The notes beneath the pieces are model-generated. The model was not told the origin of the DNA, searched no databases, and worked only from the letters and a program-made list of their open reading frames with translations. The translations under genes and the position numbers were made by a program. Source: Scatosoma sp045632625 (lineage in GTDB: Bacteria > Bacillota > Clostridia > Christensenellales > Borkfalkiaceae). From it: 22,505 nucleotides of DNA. Numbering within the stretch: the first letter of the stretch is position 1; each line of letters opens with the position of its first letter. Shown one piece after another: positions 13,406-21,142 of the stretch. The stretch spans positions 1 to 22,505 of the forward strand of contig JAZQWZ010000137.1 in the NCBI GenBank assembly GCA_045632625.1. The letters are read 5' to 3'.

Positions 13406-13435
13406 ATTATAGCATACTTTCTTCTTGCTTGTCAA
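13406..13435 (-). promoter_or_regulatory. Sigma-A promoter of queT, inside the yyaC 3' end
   Basis: On the minus strand TTGACA (13435-13430) and TATAAT (13411-13406) have an 18-base spacer. The box pair overlaps the last codons of yyaC. The expected start of transcription, about 13399, is only a few bases before the riboswitch. Confidence 0.82.
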
Positions 13436-14102
13436 CGATTTTTTTATTGTTGTATAAAATAGAAGAAAGCGCTTCGGAAATAATTTCCGACATGGAATAA
13501 ACCAAATTTAAGCGAGTGGTGTTAAATAAGCCGTAATTCGCCACGGATTTTTCCGCTACGATTGCTAAGATGGAAATATCGCCCACTGCGCCAAGTTTTT
13601 TATTTGCGCCTGCGCCGGGGAAAAGCGGACTGTCCGCAAGCTTGATAAGCCCGATATCCCCCTGCGCGCCCACGGCGGCGTCAACGGCAATTACAGGCGA
13701 AAAGGGATGCGTTTCCTTTAAAAACGCGCGCACGTATTTAATTTCCTTTGCCGTAACGGGCGAAGAAAGCGTGCCGTAGATAAACGATTTCACGCCTTGC
13801 GTTTTATATTTAAGCATAGAACCCGAGACAGGCCCTACGCTATCCCCGATGGCAAGGTCGCTGCCGATGCAAACAACAACGGGCGGTTGATAAAAAAGCG
13901 CGTTTTCCTGCATAGCTTTTTCTGCGTCGGAAACGGCGGGTTTTGCGATTGATTGCGTACCTGCCTCGTCCGTTTGCTTATTTTTCCAAGCTTTTTGCTT
14001 GGCGGTAAGCTTTCGTTCTATACAGGAAGAAAGCAGGGCTTGTAAGGCGATAGACATACCGTCTGCGGCGAAACGGTTGAAAACGTGAAAAGCGTATTCC
14101 AT
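13407..14102 (-). CDS. yyaC: Spore protein YyaC (DUF1256 family, GPR-like fold)
   Basis: YyaC proteins occur in endospore formers and are related in fold to the germination protease GPR; their exact substrate is not settled. Landmarks in this 231-residue product are VVVCIGSDLAIGDSVGP, GTLSSPVTAKEI, VIAVDAAVGAQGDIGLIKL and PGAGANKKLGAVGDISI, which follow the family well. The first 70 residues are less typical and include a charged linker rich in Lys and Gln. The ATG follows GGGAG. In Bacillus yyaC is also close to oriC, beside spo0J; here the par genes are absent but origin proximity is kept. Its presence supports a spore-forming host. Confidence 0.93.
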   Translation of the reverse strand: MEYAFHVFNRFAADGMSIALQALLSSCIERKLTAKQKAWKNKQTDEAGTQSIAKPAVSDAEKAMQENALFYQPPVVVCIGSDLAIGDSVGPVSGSMLKYKTQGVKSFIYGTLSSPVTAKEIKYVRAFLKETHPFSPVIAVDAAVGAQGDIGLIKLADSPLFPGAGANKKLGAVGDISILAIVAEKSVANYGLFNTTRLNLVYSMSEIISEALSSILYNNKKIVDKQEESML

Positions 14103-14199
14103 AAAAACTCCCGATACAAAGTATATAGCAAAGTATAGCCAAAAAACAAAAAATCAAACAATAAAAAAGAAAAACAAAAAAGAAAAATAAAAAAGAGGG

Positions 14200-14228
14200 T
14201 TGATTAAAAGCGAAAAATATGCTATAAT
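14200..14228 (+). promoter_or_regulatory. Sigma-A promoter of the cvpA homologue
   Basis: TTGATT (14200-14205) and TATAAT (14223-14228) have a 17-base spacer. The transcript would begin about 20 bases before the start codon. Confidence 0.78.
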
Positions 14229-14257
14229 ATAAAGGATAAACGCGCAAGGAGAAAACT

Positions 14258-14965
14258 ATGTTAAACGGATTAAACGTAACGACGGCGGCGATCATAGCAG
14301 ATGCAGCGGTTTTGTGTGTAATTGCTATTTATGCCATAAAATCGTGGAAAAAAGGGTTTGTCAACTGCTTATTTTCTTTCGTTTCGGGAATAGCGGCGCT
14401 GTTTTTGGCGATTATCCTAGCCGCGCCGATGATGAAAGCGACAAGCGGTTGGTTTGGGTTACAAGAAACCATCACAAACCCGATTGTCAACATGCTTTCA
14501 AAAATGGCAGGCTTCAACGTTGACGTTTCGTCCGCGTCTTTGGAATTGCTAATGGAAGGAAAAGCGTTGCCTGCGTTTATCAAAAACGCGGTCATTTCCG
14601 TGGGCGTGGAAGGCGTCCCGCAAGGCACAACGCTTGCTATGATTGTAGGCGGAAAAATCGGTGAGTTTGCTACGACACTTGTCAGCTTTGCGCTTATGTA
14701 TTTGATTTTAAAAATCGGTATTAAAATCATTCAACGCGTACTTGGCGGTGTGATTCCTTCGCTGCCCGTAATCGGGAAAGTGGACGGCTGGCTGGGGCTT
14801 TTGCTTGGTTTGGTGGAAGGGTTCTTGCTTGTCAGCGTAGTGGTTGCGGTGTTTGCGATTTTGCCTTTTGGTTCTACGGCGCAATTTTTCGAGCAAAGTT
14901 TGCTGTTAAAATGGCTTTACAACAAAAATATAGTACACGTAATTTTTAGCTGGTTCTTATCGTAA
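14258..14965 (+). CDS. CvpA-family membrane protein
   Basis: This 235-residue integral membrane protein fits the CvpA / colicin V production family. It has an N-terminal membrane segment followed by SWKKGFVNCLFSFVSGIAALFLAI, the typical G-rich second segment, then a hydrophilic loop (about residues 65-130) and two more hydrophobic stretches, with LPVIGKVDGWLGLLLGLVEGFLL near the C-terminus, the clearest family match. CvpA proteins are linked to envelope stress resistance and biofilm traits, with no settled mechanism. The ATG follows AAGGAG. It is monocistronic, divergent from yyaC, and ends at a strong terminator next to the second DnaA-box cluster. Confidence 0.88.
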   Translation: MLNGLNVTTAAIIADAAVLCVIAIYAIKSWKKGFVNCLFSFVSGIAALFLAIILAAPMMKATSGWFGLQETITNPIVNMLSKMAGFNVDVSSASLELLMEGKALPAFIKNAVISVGVEGVPQGTTLAMIVGGKIGEFATTLVSFALMYLILKIGIKIIQRVLGGVIPSLPVIGKVDGWLGLLLGLVEGFLLVSVVVAVFAILPFGSTAQFFEQSLLLKWLYNKNIVHVIFSWFLS

Positions 14966-14984
14966 CTGCAAGTAAAAAAATATC

Positions 14985-15016
14985 CCCGTTTTGTATAAAG
15001 CAAAACGGGTTTTTTT
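14985..15016 (+). terminator. Intrinsic terminator of the cvpA homologue
   Basis: CCCGTTTTG (14985-14993) pairs perfectly with CAAAACGGG (15001-15009) around a 7-base loop, followed by seven T residues. Confidence 0.92.
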
Positions 15017-15029
15017 ATGTAATTTTCAG

Positions 15030-15451
15030 TCATCCACAAACAAAAAAACGTTGTGGAAAACAAAAGAGTTTTACAGCGCCGAGATTGTGGAGAAATATGC
15101 TTATAAAAAAACACAACGGACAAAATTCGACAAGAAACACCAAAAAATGTGCATAAATAAGGGTTATACACACAAGAAAAATTAGAAATGTGGATAACCA
15201 CCCCCCTTTTCATAAAGATAAAACAAGCGAAAAATGTTATACACAACGGAAAATAAAGGGAAAGAGCGCAAAAAGCTGTGGATAACTTTGCAAAATGCGT
15301 AAAAACGCAAGATAAAAAACCGGCAAAAACACTGTGGATAACGTAGATATGCGCCTAAAAAAAGCGGAAAAATGAATAAAAATTACATAGAAAAAGAGAA
15401 AATTGTCCACAAACAAATGTTTTTTATCAAAAAAGGGCAAAGTTATCCACA
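15030..15451. other. Second DnaA-box cluster, gene-free
   Basis: There is no gene between 14966 and 15498. The stretch is A-rich on the top strand and holds ten DnaA-box-like sites. Four are perfect: TGTGGATAA at 15189, 15277 and 15333, and TTATCCACA at 15443. Six are variants: TCATCCACA 15030, TGTGGAAAA 15052, TGTGGAGAA 15086, TTATACACA 15164 and 15237, TTGTCCACA 15403. The perfect-box count is higher than in the 6.8-7.1 kb cluster, but I find no DnaA-trio track beside any box. It could be the second half of a bipartite origin, a DnaA-titration site, or a remnant of an earlier dnaA/oriC location. Confidence 0.75.
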
Positions 15452-15498
15452 ATCAAATGCGCGGATAAGGCAAAGCATAAACGCATACGCTGCGCCTT

Positions 15499-16779
15499 TC
15501 AGCGCAAAGAAATAAAGCGTATGGACGCGTCCAACCGCGCCGATTGCAGGGCGGTTTCTTTATATTTTTTGTAGTCTTTTTTGCGATATTTTTGCAAACT
15601 TTCTTGTATGCCGAATAAATCGCAACCGCACGTTTTACACTTTTCAAAAGCTGTTTGTAATTGCGCGGAAAGCGAACGCTCGGCGGCATAAAACGCGCCG
15701 TTTGGAGTATCGCCTGCATCCTTAGTTTGTTCTAAGGGTAACGATTTGGAATAATCGAGCATACCTGCCGTTAGTTGAATGGTTAGCTGTAAAGTTGCCA
15801 AGCCGTTTTGCCCTACGCGCAATTTTCGTTTCACCGCGTTATTTTTGATGTTGAGCGTACACGCCGCGTCGTCGATTTGCACGGAATATGCCGCAAGCTT
15901 CAAATGCGCGCGCACGGCGTTTACGGCAAACGTTTCTTCCTTTGAAAGCGTGCCTACGCGTTTTCCGCGCACAAATAACGCCGTTTCACTTGCGCTGAAC
16001 ACGGGCTTGTCCTTTTCCTGCTCGCTTTGACTGTCCTGTCCGCTGCTTTGTCCGCCCTGCTCTCCGCCTGACGAACTCGATGAACCCGATGAACCTTGCG
16101 ACGAGCCGCTTGCACTGCCCGAACTGCCTGAGCCTGTTTCACCGCCGATTTGTTCTTGTTGCGGCTGTGTTTTCAAAACGGGCAAAAATGACGACTGACT
16201 GTCGCTGAAATATCCGATAGAAAAGGTGCGTAGGGTAGCAGGCAATACCAAGCCCACGCGTTCGGCGTGCGAGGAAAGCACTTTTTCCATAGCAAGCGCC
16301 CCCGAAGAATCGACGAGTGCGGCTACGTTTAGAAGCTCTTTTGCAGTGGTGTCGCAGGTGGCGATGAGGCAGTTGTCGGACAAATACTCGTCCAACAGGA
16401 AAAAATCCAGCGCGTCAAACACGTCCGTTTGCACGGTTTTCTCGCCGAGTAAAATCAAGCGGCAAAAAACCAGCTTGGGATACCAGCCTGTTTTGGCGTT
16501 AATTTCTTCAAAAGCGTCAGCAACCGTTTTACCGCGGCTGACGATTTGCACTGTTTGCGACGACGGGCCTTGCTTGCTGGGTTTGGGGATCGCGATTTGC
16601 GACGTGACGATAAACGTATCGTCCTGCTTGTCCACGCCCACCGCCATTACGATCGCCGTTTTTTGCACGTCGATCATGCCAAAATCCCCTGAAAAGAAGA
16701 GAAAAGACAACAGCGCCAAAATCAACGCATAGTAGCGTACGGTGTTTCGTTGATGTGCGTTTTTTAAACTTTTAAACAT
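15499..16779 (-). CDS. gerAC: Spore germination protein GerAC/GerC, non-lipoprotein form
   Basis: GerC is the third subunit of Ger-type nutrient germinant receptors in the spore inner membrane. The 426-residue product matches through VQKTAIVMAVGVDKQDDTFIVTSQIAIP, GWYPKLVFCRLILLGE and the C-terminal half. GerC proteins are usually lipoproteins with a GCWD-type lipobox; here the N-terminal hydrophobic stretch ends in LLSFLFFSGDFGM, with no Cys in that region, so it is probably held by an uncleaved transmembrane anchor. A roughly 45-residue Ser/Gly/Gln-rich linker (about 211-256) divides the two halves. The start follows AAAGGAG and overlaps the end of gerAB by eight bases. Confidence 0.92.
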   Translation of the reverse strand: MFKSLKNAHQRNTVRYYALILALLSFLFFSGDFGMIDVQKTAIVMAVGVDKQDDTFIVTSQIAIPKPSKQGPSSQTVQIVSRGKTVADAFEEINAKTGWYPKLVFCRLILLGEKTVQTDVFDALDFFLLDEYLSDNCLIATCDTTAKELLNVAALVDSSGALAMEKVLSSHAERVGLVLPATLRTFSIGYFSDSQSSFLPVLKTQPQQEQIGGETGSGSSGSASGSSQGSSGSSSSSGGEQGGQSSGQDSQSEQEKDKPVFSASETALFVRGKRVGTLSKEETFAVNAVRAHLKLAAYSVQIDDAACTLNIKNNAVKRKLRVGQNGLATLQLTIQLTAGMLDYSKSLPLEQTKDAGDTPNGAFYAAERSLSAQLQTAFEKCKTCGCDLFGIQESLQKYRKKDYKKYKETALQSARLDASIRFISLR

Positions 16780-17935
16780 GCGCTTTCTCCTTTTTCGTTG
16801 TTTTTATCGGCGTAGCCGCATTGTCCGTATCGTCCTCATGCGCTTTGTTGTTCCCGCCAAGGAAAAACAAAGCTAAGCTCGACGGTAAAATATTGCCAAG
16901 CAGCGTGTAGAATATAAACCCGTACCGCCCGAAAAAGCTGTAAATGGAGTTGTAATATTTATTGCAAAAGAGTACGAAGAAAAATGCGCCGACGTTGATG
17001 GCAAGCGAGATAAGCGTTTTATGCTTGATAGGCAGTAAACGCGCGGAAAAGTTGGACGCGTACTGTAAGGGAGTTGCGACGTAAACGAACAGCACCGCAC
17101 ATAAAAGATATACAAAAATCAAATCAATACGCCCAACTACCGCAAGCGGAGGGAAGTATTGCGCGATTTTCGCAAAGGCGTAATGCACGCGCGGCGCAAC
17201 GGAAGAAAACAAGCCGTAAAAGATTGCTAAAAACAGCAAACTACAAAGCGCGCCCACGCCGTAGCCGATGGAAATTTTTTTCGCATCGCCCTTTTGATAG
17301 GACATATTTCCAAGCAAAGGCAACAACAAAGCAACGTCGGCGAAATGGGGTGCTGTGTACTTAATCGCGTACATGGTATCCCCAAATTTGCGTTCAAACA
17401 ATGGTAACAACGACGTTACGTCCGCTTCAAACACAGACATGATTATCAAAACCGCGAACGGGATTACGAATAAAAACAAAGATAAATCCCCAAATCTACC
17501 CAGCGTTTTCACACCGCGCATACATAAAAACGCGGACAAAAAGAAGAAAAACGCAAAGGCAAAGGACGTGGGAGAAGTGTCGTAAAACACGGCATAGACG
17601 AACTTTTCCAAATCCAAAAGAGGCAGGACGGCAACGAATAAAAAAAAGAGCGCATAAACGGAATAAAACAGGTAAATACCTTTACCGAGCCGTTCTTCCA
17701 AGCGCGCAAATAAGGGTTTGTCTGAGCGAGAAACGGTGTATAAAACCCCAAAAAGAACGGCAAATTGCGACAAAAACTGCAAAAAAGCAGGCAGTAACAA
17801 ATCCCCGCCCGCAAACTGCGCAAGCAGGGACGGAAGCTCCAACATTTTATAAATCGGCAATACGAACGCGGCAAAAAGCGCAATTTGTCTGCCGTAAATA
17901 TGCGAATTTTGCGGCGGGTTTAGCAAAGTGTTCAT
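16772..17935 (-). CDS. gerAB: Spore germination permease GerAB/GerB
   Basis: GerB is the polytopic germinant-sensing subunit of Ger receptors and belongs to the APC-type transporter superfamily. This 387-residue protein has about ten hydrophobic segments, starts with HIYGRQIALFAAFVLPIY as the family does, and has the hydrophilic ending usual for the subunit. The ligand cannot be predicted. The ATG follows AGGAG at good spacing. It lies between gerAA (27-bp gap) and gerAC (8-bp overlap), so the three are one operon. Confidence 0.93.
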   Translation of the reverse strand: MNTLLNPPQNSHIYGRQIALFAAFVLPIYKMLELPSLLAQFAGGDLLLPAFLQFLSQFAVLFGVLYTVSRSDKPLFARLEERLGKGIYLFYSVYALFFLFVAVLPLLDLEKFVYAVFYDTSPTSFAFAFFFFLSAFLCMRGVKTLGRFGDLSLFLFVIPFAVLIIMSVFEADVTSLLPLFERKFGDTMYAIKYTAPHFADVALLLPLLGNMSYQKGDAKKISIGYGVGALCSLLFLAIFYGLFSSVAPRVHYAFAKIAQYFPPLAVVGRIDLIFVYLLCAVLFVYVATPLQYASNFSARLLPIKHKTLISLAINVGAFFFVLFCNKYYNSIYSFFGRYGFIFYTLLGNILPSSLALFFLGGNNKAHEDDTDNAATPIKTTKKEKAHV

Positions 17936-17962
17936 AGAAAAATCTCCTTAACAAATACAAGG

Positions 17963-19480
17963 TTATTCATCGTCCACGCGCAGGCGCGTTTTGTTTTTTG
18001 AACGTAATATTTGGGGACGTTTGGTTAAATTTTGCATATTCGTTTTAACGATTGTGTCGCGCAAATCCCTATGGATAAGCGGCGAAAAAGGTGCTAAAAT
18101 AGGCGTACCGAAACTGTCGGCGGAAACGAGATATAAAAGTAAAAACACGGTGCAAACTACGATACCAAACGGCCCGATGGCGCCTGCGACCAGCAGGAAA
18201 ACCCAGCGTAAAATAGAGCCGGTTTCTACGAAATTTGGCACGGTGTATAAACAAATCCCCGAAAGCGCGACGATGATAATGGCGGGCGTGGATAAAAACC
18301 CAGCCGATACTGCCGTTTCGCCTAATACCAGTGCGCCGACAACGGACAGCGACATGCCTACGTATTTGGGCATACGGATACTCGCTTCCTTTAAAATTTC
18401 CAGCAAAAACAGCACTACGAACATTTCCATGGCAGGCGATAACGGCAATTCCCGCACGCTGCTGGCGATAGAGAGCATTAAGCCCAGCGGTAAAAGCTGC
18501 ATTTTAAAAAGCTGAGCAGACACGTAAAAGGCAGGCGATAAAATGGCGACGAGCAGCGCAAACAAACGCAAAAAACGAAAAATGGTTGCCATAAACGGCG
18601 ACACGAAATAATCTTCGCTGCTTTGAAAATCTTCCGTCAAAAGATAGGGAAACGTGAGTGCAATCGGCGAGCCGTCCACCAAAATTCCTACCCGACCTTC
18701 TGCGATTTTCGCCGTGAACACGTCGGGCTTTTCCGTAGTGCCGACAGCGCGAAACACGGAATGTTTTCTTGGTGACAACAAAGCGGCGATATACGAAGAA
18801 TCGGGCACGTTATCGATATTTAAAGTCTGTATTTTTTGCAAAAGTTCGTCTTTTAGCTTGTTGTCGCTTGTGCCTTCCAGCCAACACACGCTCACCGCGG
18901 TATTCGACTGCTTGCCGACGCGGAGCGTTTGAAAACGGAGCGCAGGTGTTTTTAAGCGTTTTCTAACAAGCGCCATATTTGTTTTTATATCTTCGATAAA
19001 TCCTTCGCGCGGGCCTTTTACCGCAACGTCCGTAGGTGGTTCGGCAACGGCGCGCACAGGGATAAGCTTTGCCCCGACAATAAAGTATACGGAGATTCCG
19101 TCTACCATTAAAAGTGTATTGCCGTCCAAAACTTCCTGCACAGCGTCTTCCAGTTTTTCTTTGGTTTTCAGTTCGGGAAACTGCGCTGTTTGCAGCACGG
19201 AATTTTGCTTATTTTCTTGCGTATTCTCGTACCTGTCCCCGTCCTTTTGTGCCTTTTCGGTGCTTTTTCCTGCTGTTTTTAATAAATAGGCATAAGAAAA
19301 AGGACGGGCAATCAGCTCGCCCAGCACTTGCTTATTTACCAAACCGTCGGCATACACAAGCGCACAGGATACGCCGTCCAAAGTGGAGAAATCGTAGGTT
19401 AAAACGTCCTCGGACGGCAAAGCTTTTTTGATGGATTGTAAGTTTTTTTCTAAATTGTTTTGCAAAGTATTCACAACCAA
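17963..19480 (-). CDS. gerAA: Spore germination protein GerAA/GerA
   Basis: GerA is the large subunit of the receptor, with a soluble N-terminal domain and a membrane domain. The 505-residue product shows the typical GLVNKQVLGELIARPF near the N-terminus, VKGPREGFIEDIKTNMALVRKRLKTPALRF in the middle, and GSPIALTFPYLLTEDFQSSEDYFVSPF before the membrane segments, which begin at about residue 300. It begins at a TTG (19480) or a GTG two codons later; no ATG or good ribosome binding site is visible. Upstream CATACTT resembles the -10 of a sigma-G promoter, but it is too close to the start to be convincing. It is the first gene of the operon and shares a 98-bp divergent region with trmN6. Confidence 0.92.
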   Translation of the reverse strand: MVVNTLQNNLEKNLQSIKKALPSEDVLTYDFSTLDGVSCALVYADGLVNKQVLGELIARPFSYAYLLKTAGKSTEKAQKDGDRYENTQENKQNSVLQTAQFPELKTKEKLEDAVQEVLDGNTLLMVDGISVYFIVGAKLIPVRAVAEPPTDVAVKGPREGFIEDIKTNMALVRKRLKTPALRFQTLRVGKQSNTAVSVCWLEGTSDNKLKDELLQKIQTLNIDNVPDSSYIAALLSPRKHSVFRAVGTTEKPDVFTAKIAEGRVGILVDGSPIALTFPYLLTEDFQSSEDYFVSPFMATIFRFLRLFALLVAILSPAFYVSAQLFKMQLLPLGLMLSIASSVRELPLSPAMEMFVVLFLLEILKEASIRMPKYVGMSLSVVGALVLGETAVSAGFLSTPAIIIVALSGICLYTVPNFVETGSILRWVFLLVAGAIGPFGIVVCTVFLLLYLVSADSFGTPILAPFSPLIHRDLRDTIVKTNMQNLTKRPQILRSKNKTRLRVDDE

Positions 19481-19516
19481 AGTATGTTAAATTACGGGAA
19501 AACTATCCGCTTTCTA

Positions 19517-19545
19517 TTGACTTTTTTCCGCGCGCGTGGTACACT
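19517..19545 (+). promoter_or_regulatory. Sigma-A promoter of trmN6-rsmI
   Basis: TTGACT (19517-19522) and TACACT (19540-19545) have a 17-base spacer. The -10 box is weaker than consensus. Confidence 0.68.
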
Positions 19546-19578
19546 TAATAGGAAGAATTTGGCAAGGAGAACCGCAAG

Positions 19579-20289
19579 GTGGAAAACACGATTACGCTGG
19601 AAGAAAACGAAGTGCTGGACGATATGATGTTGGACGGGTTGCAAATTGTGCAAAACACGACCTTGTACCGCTTTACGTCCGATTCGGTGTTGCTTTCCAA
19701 ATTTGCCCAAGCGAAAAATGGTGATAAAGTAGCCGATTTTTGTGCAGGCAGCGGGATTGTGGCGTTCCATTTCCACGCGCTCAATCGCCATGAAAAGAAA
19801 AATTTAACGTATACGCTTTTTGAATTGCAGGAAGAATTGTCCGCGCTTTCTAAAAAGACGGCGATATATAACGGCTTTACGGAATTTTCTTTCGAGCAAG
19901 GTGCTTTGCAGGAAACGAGCAAAAAATACAACGAATGCTTTTCACTGGTGCTGTGTAATCCCCCGTATGAAAACGGCGGAATAGAAAACGACGATTATAA
20001 AAAAGCCATATGCCGAAAGGAAATCACGATTACCTTAAAGGATATTACGCAGGCAGCTGCGCGCGTATTAAAGTTTGGCGGACGCTTTTGTCTTTTGCAT
20101 CGGGCGGATAGGCTGGCGGAAGTGTGCTACACCTTAAAACAACACAATATTGAAGTGAAGAAAATGCAATTTGTGGGGGGCAGGGTTGCGTCGAAACCGT
20201 ATTTAGTGATGGTAGAGGGTGTAAAAGGCGGTAAACCTAACTGCCAAATTTTGCCCACGATTTACAACGTAAAGGAGCAAGAAAAATGA
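19579..20289 (+). CDS. trmN6: tRNA1(Val) (adenine37-N6)-methyltransferase
   Basis: This class-I SAM-dependent methyltransferase of the TrmN6/YfiC group acts on A37 of a valine tRNA in the species studied. The 236-residue product has the SAM loop DFCAGSGI at about 53-60, the catalytic NPPY at about 127-130, and the group's N-terminal pattern DGLQIVQNTTLYRFTSDSVLL. It begins at a GTG with AAGGAG nine bases upstream; no ATG fits better. It overlaps rsmI by four bases (ATGA), the same pairing seen in many Firmicutes, so the two are co-translated. Confidence 0.93.
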   Translation: MENTITLEENEVLDDMMLDGLQIVQNTTLYRFTSDSVLLSKFAQAKNGDKVADFCAGSGIVAFHFHALNRHEKKNLTYTLFELQEELSALSKKTAIYNGFTEFSFEQGALQETSKKYNECFSLVLCNPPYENGGIENDDYKKAICRKEITITLKDITQAAARVLKFGGRFCLLHRADRLAEVCYTLKQHNIEVKKMQFVGGRVASKPYLVMVEGVKGGKPNCQILPTIYNVKEQEK

Positions 20290-21089
20290 TTAGTTTTGTG
20301 GCTACGCCCATAGGAAACTTAAAAGATATCACGCTTAGAGCATTGGAAACGCTGAAAGAAGCGGACGTAATTTTTTGCGAAGATACGCGCCACACCTTAA
20401 AATTGTTGAATGCTTATGAAATTAAAAAGCCTTTGCAGGCGTGCCATAAATTTAACGAAACGCAGGCGGCGCAAAAAATTTTGGAAGCGTCAAGACGCGG
20501 TGAAAAGGTGGCGGTGGTTTCCGACGCAGGCACGCCCGTTGTTTCCGATCCCGGCAATAAAGTATGCCAAATTTTACGCGAAGCAGGCGAGCCGTACACG
20601 CTTATTCCGGGGGCAAGCGCGTTTGTGGCGGCACTCGTGCTTTCGTCGCTGAATGCGGACAGATTTGCGTTTATCGGGTTTTTGCCTGACAAGGCAAGCG
20701 AGAAAAAAGCGGTTTTAGAAAAGTATAAAGATTTGGATATAACGCTCACCTTCCACAGCGCGCCCCAAGACGTGGATAAGGACATCAAGGCGATGGCGGA
20801 AGTTTTTGGCAATCGCAAAGCGGCGGCAGTGCGCGAAATTACCAAACTGCACGAAGAAACGCAAATTTTTAACCTGCAAGACGGCTTGGAAGGGGAAAAG
20901 CGCGGCGAATACGTGCTGGTAGTCGAAGGTGCAACAAAAAAGCAAAACCCGTTAAACGAACTGACGGAAAAACAGCATATTTTACATTATATCAACCAAG
21001 GCTTGGATAAAAAGGAAGCGTTGAAACGCGCGGCGAAAGACCGCGGTGTGACGAAATCCGCGTTGTACCCTTTTGCTATCGATTTATAA
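20286..21089 (+). CDS. rsmI: 16S rRNA (cytidine1402-2'-O)-methyltransferase RsmI
   Basis: RsmI methylates the ribose of C1402 in the decoding centre, next to the RsmH site. The 267-residue product has the tetrapyrrole-methylase-like fold with VATPIGNLKDITLRALETL at the N-terminus, FCEDTRHTLKLL, VVSDAGTPVVSDPG, and IPGASAFVAALVLS, all typical. The length is slightly under the usual 280-290. The ATG follows AAAGGAG and overlaps the trmN6 stop. Confidence 0.96.
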   Translation: MISFVATPIGNLKDITLRALETLKEADVIFCEDTRHTLKLLNAYEIKKPLQACHKFNETQAAQKILEASRRGEKVAVVSDAGTPVVSDPGNKVCQILREAGEPYTLIPGASAFVAALVLSSLNADRFAFIGFLPDKASEKKAVLEKYKDLDITLTFHSAPQDVDKDIKAMAEVFGNRKAAAVREITKLHEETQIFNLQDGLEGEKRGEYVLVVEGATKKQNPLNELTEKQHILHYINQGLDKKEALKRAAKDRGVTKSALYPFAIDL

Positions 21090-21142
21090 TCGCGGACATA
21101 GAACGGCGCAAAAAGCCATATACTCTTTTAAGGAGCAAAATC

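Noticed and set aside
14195..14212. A second MITE end (GGTTGATT near the cvpA promoter)
   Set aside because: Only eight bases match the inner part of the element, with no GGCTyTGTCAC end and no duplication; it coincides with the promoter -35 box.
15030..15451. This cluster as the main origin
   Set aside because: It has more perfect DnaA boxes, but no trio track is visible, and the dnaN-jag operon would then run head-on to the leftward fork. The 6.9-kb site fits gene orientation better, so I list this as a secondary cluster.
16013..16150. Ser/Gly-rich tract in gerAC as a sequencing or assembly error
   Set aside because: The frame stays open with varied codons and matching GerC sequence on both sides, so it reads as a true linker.
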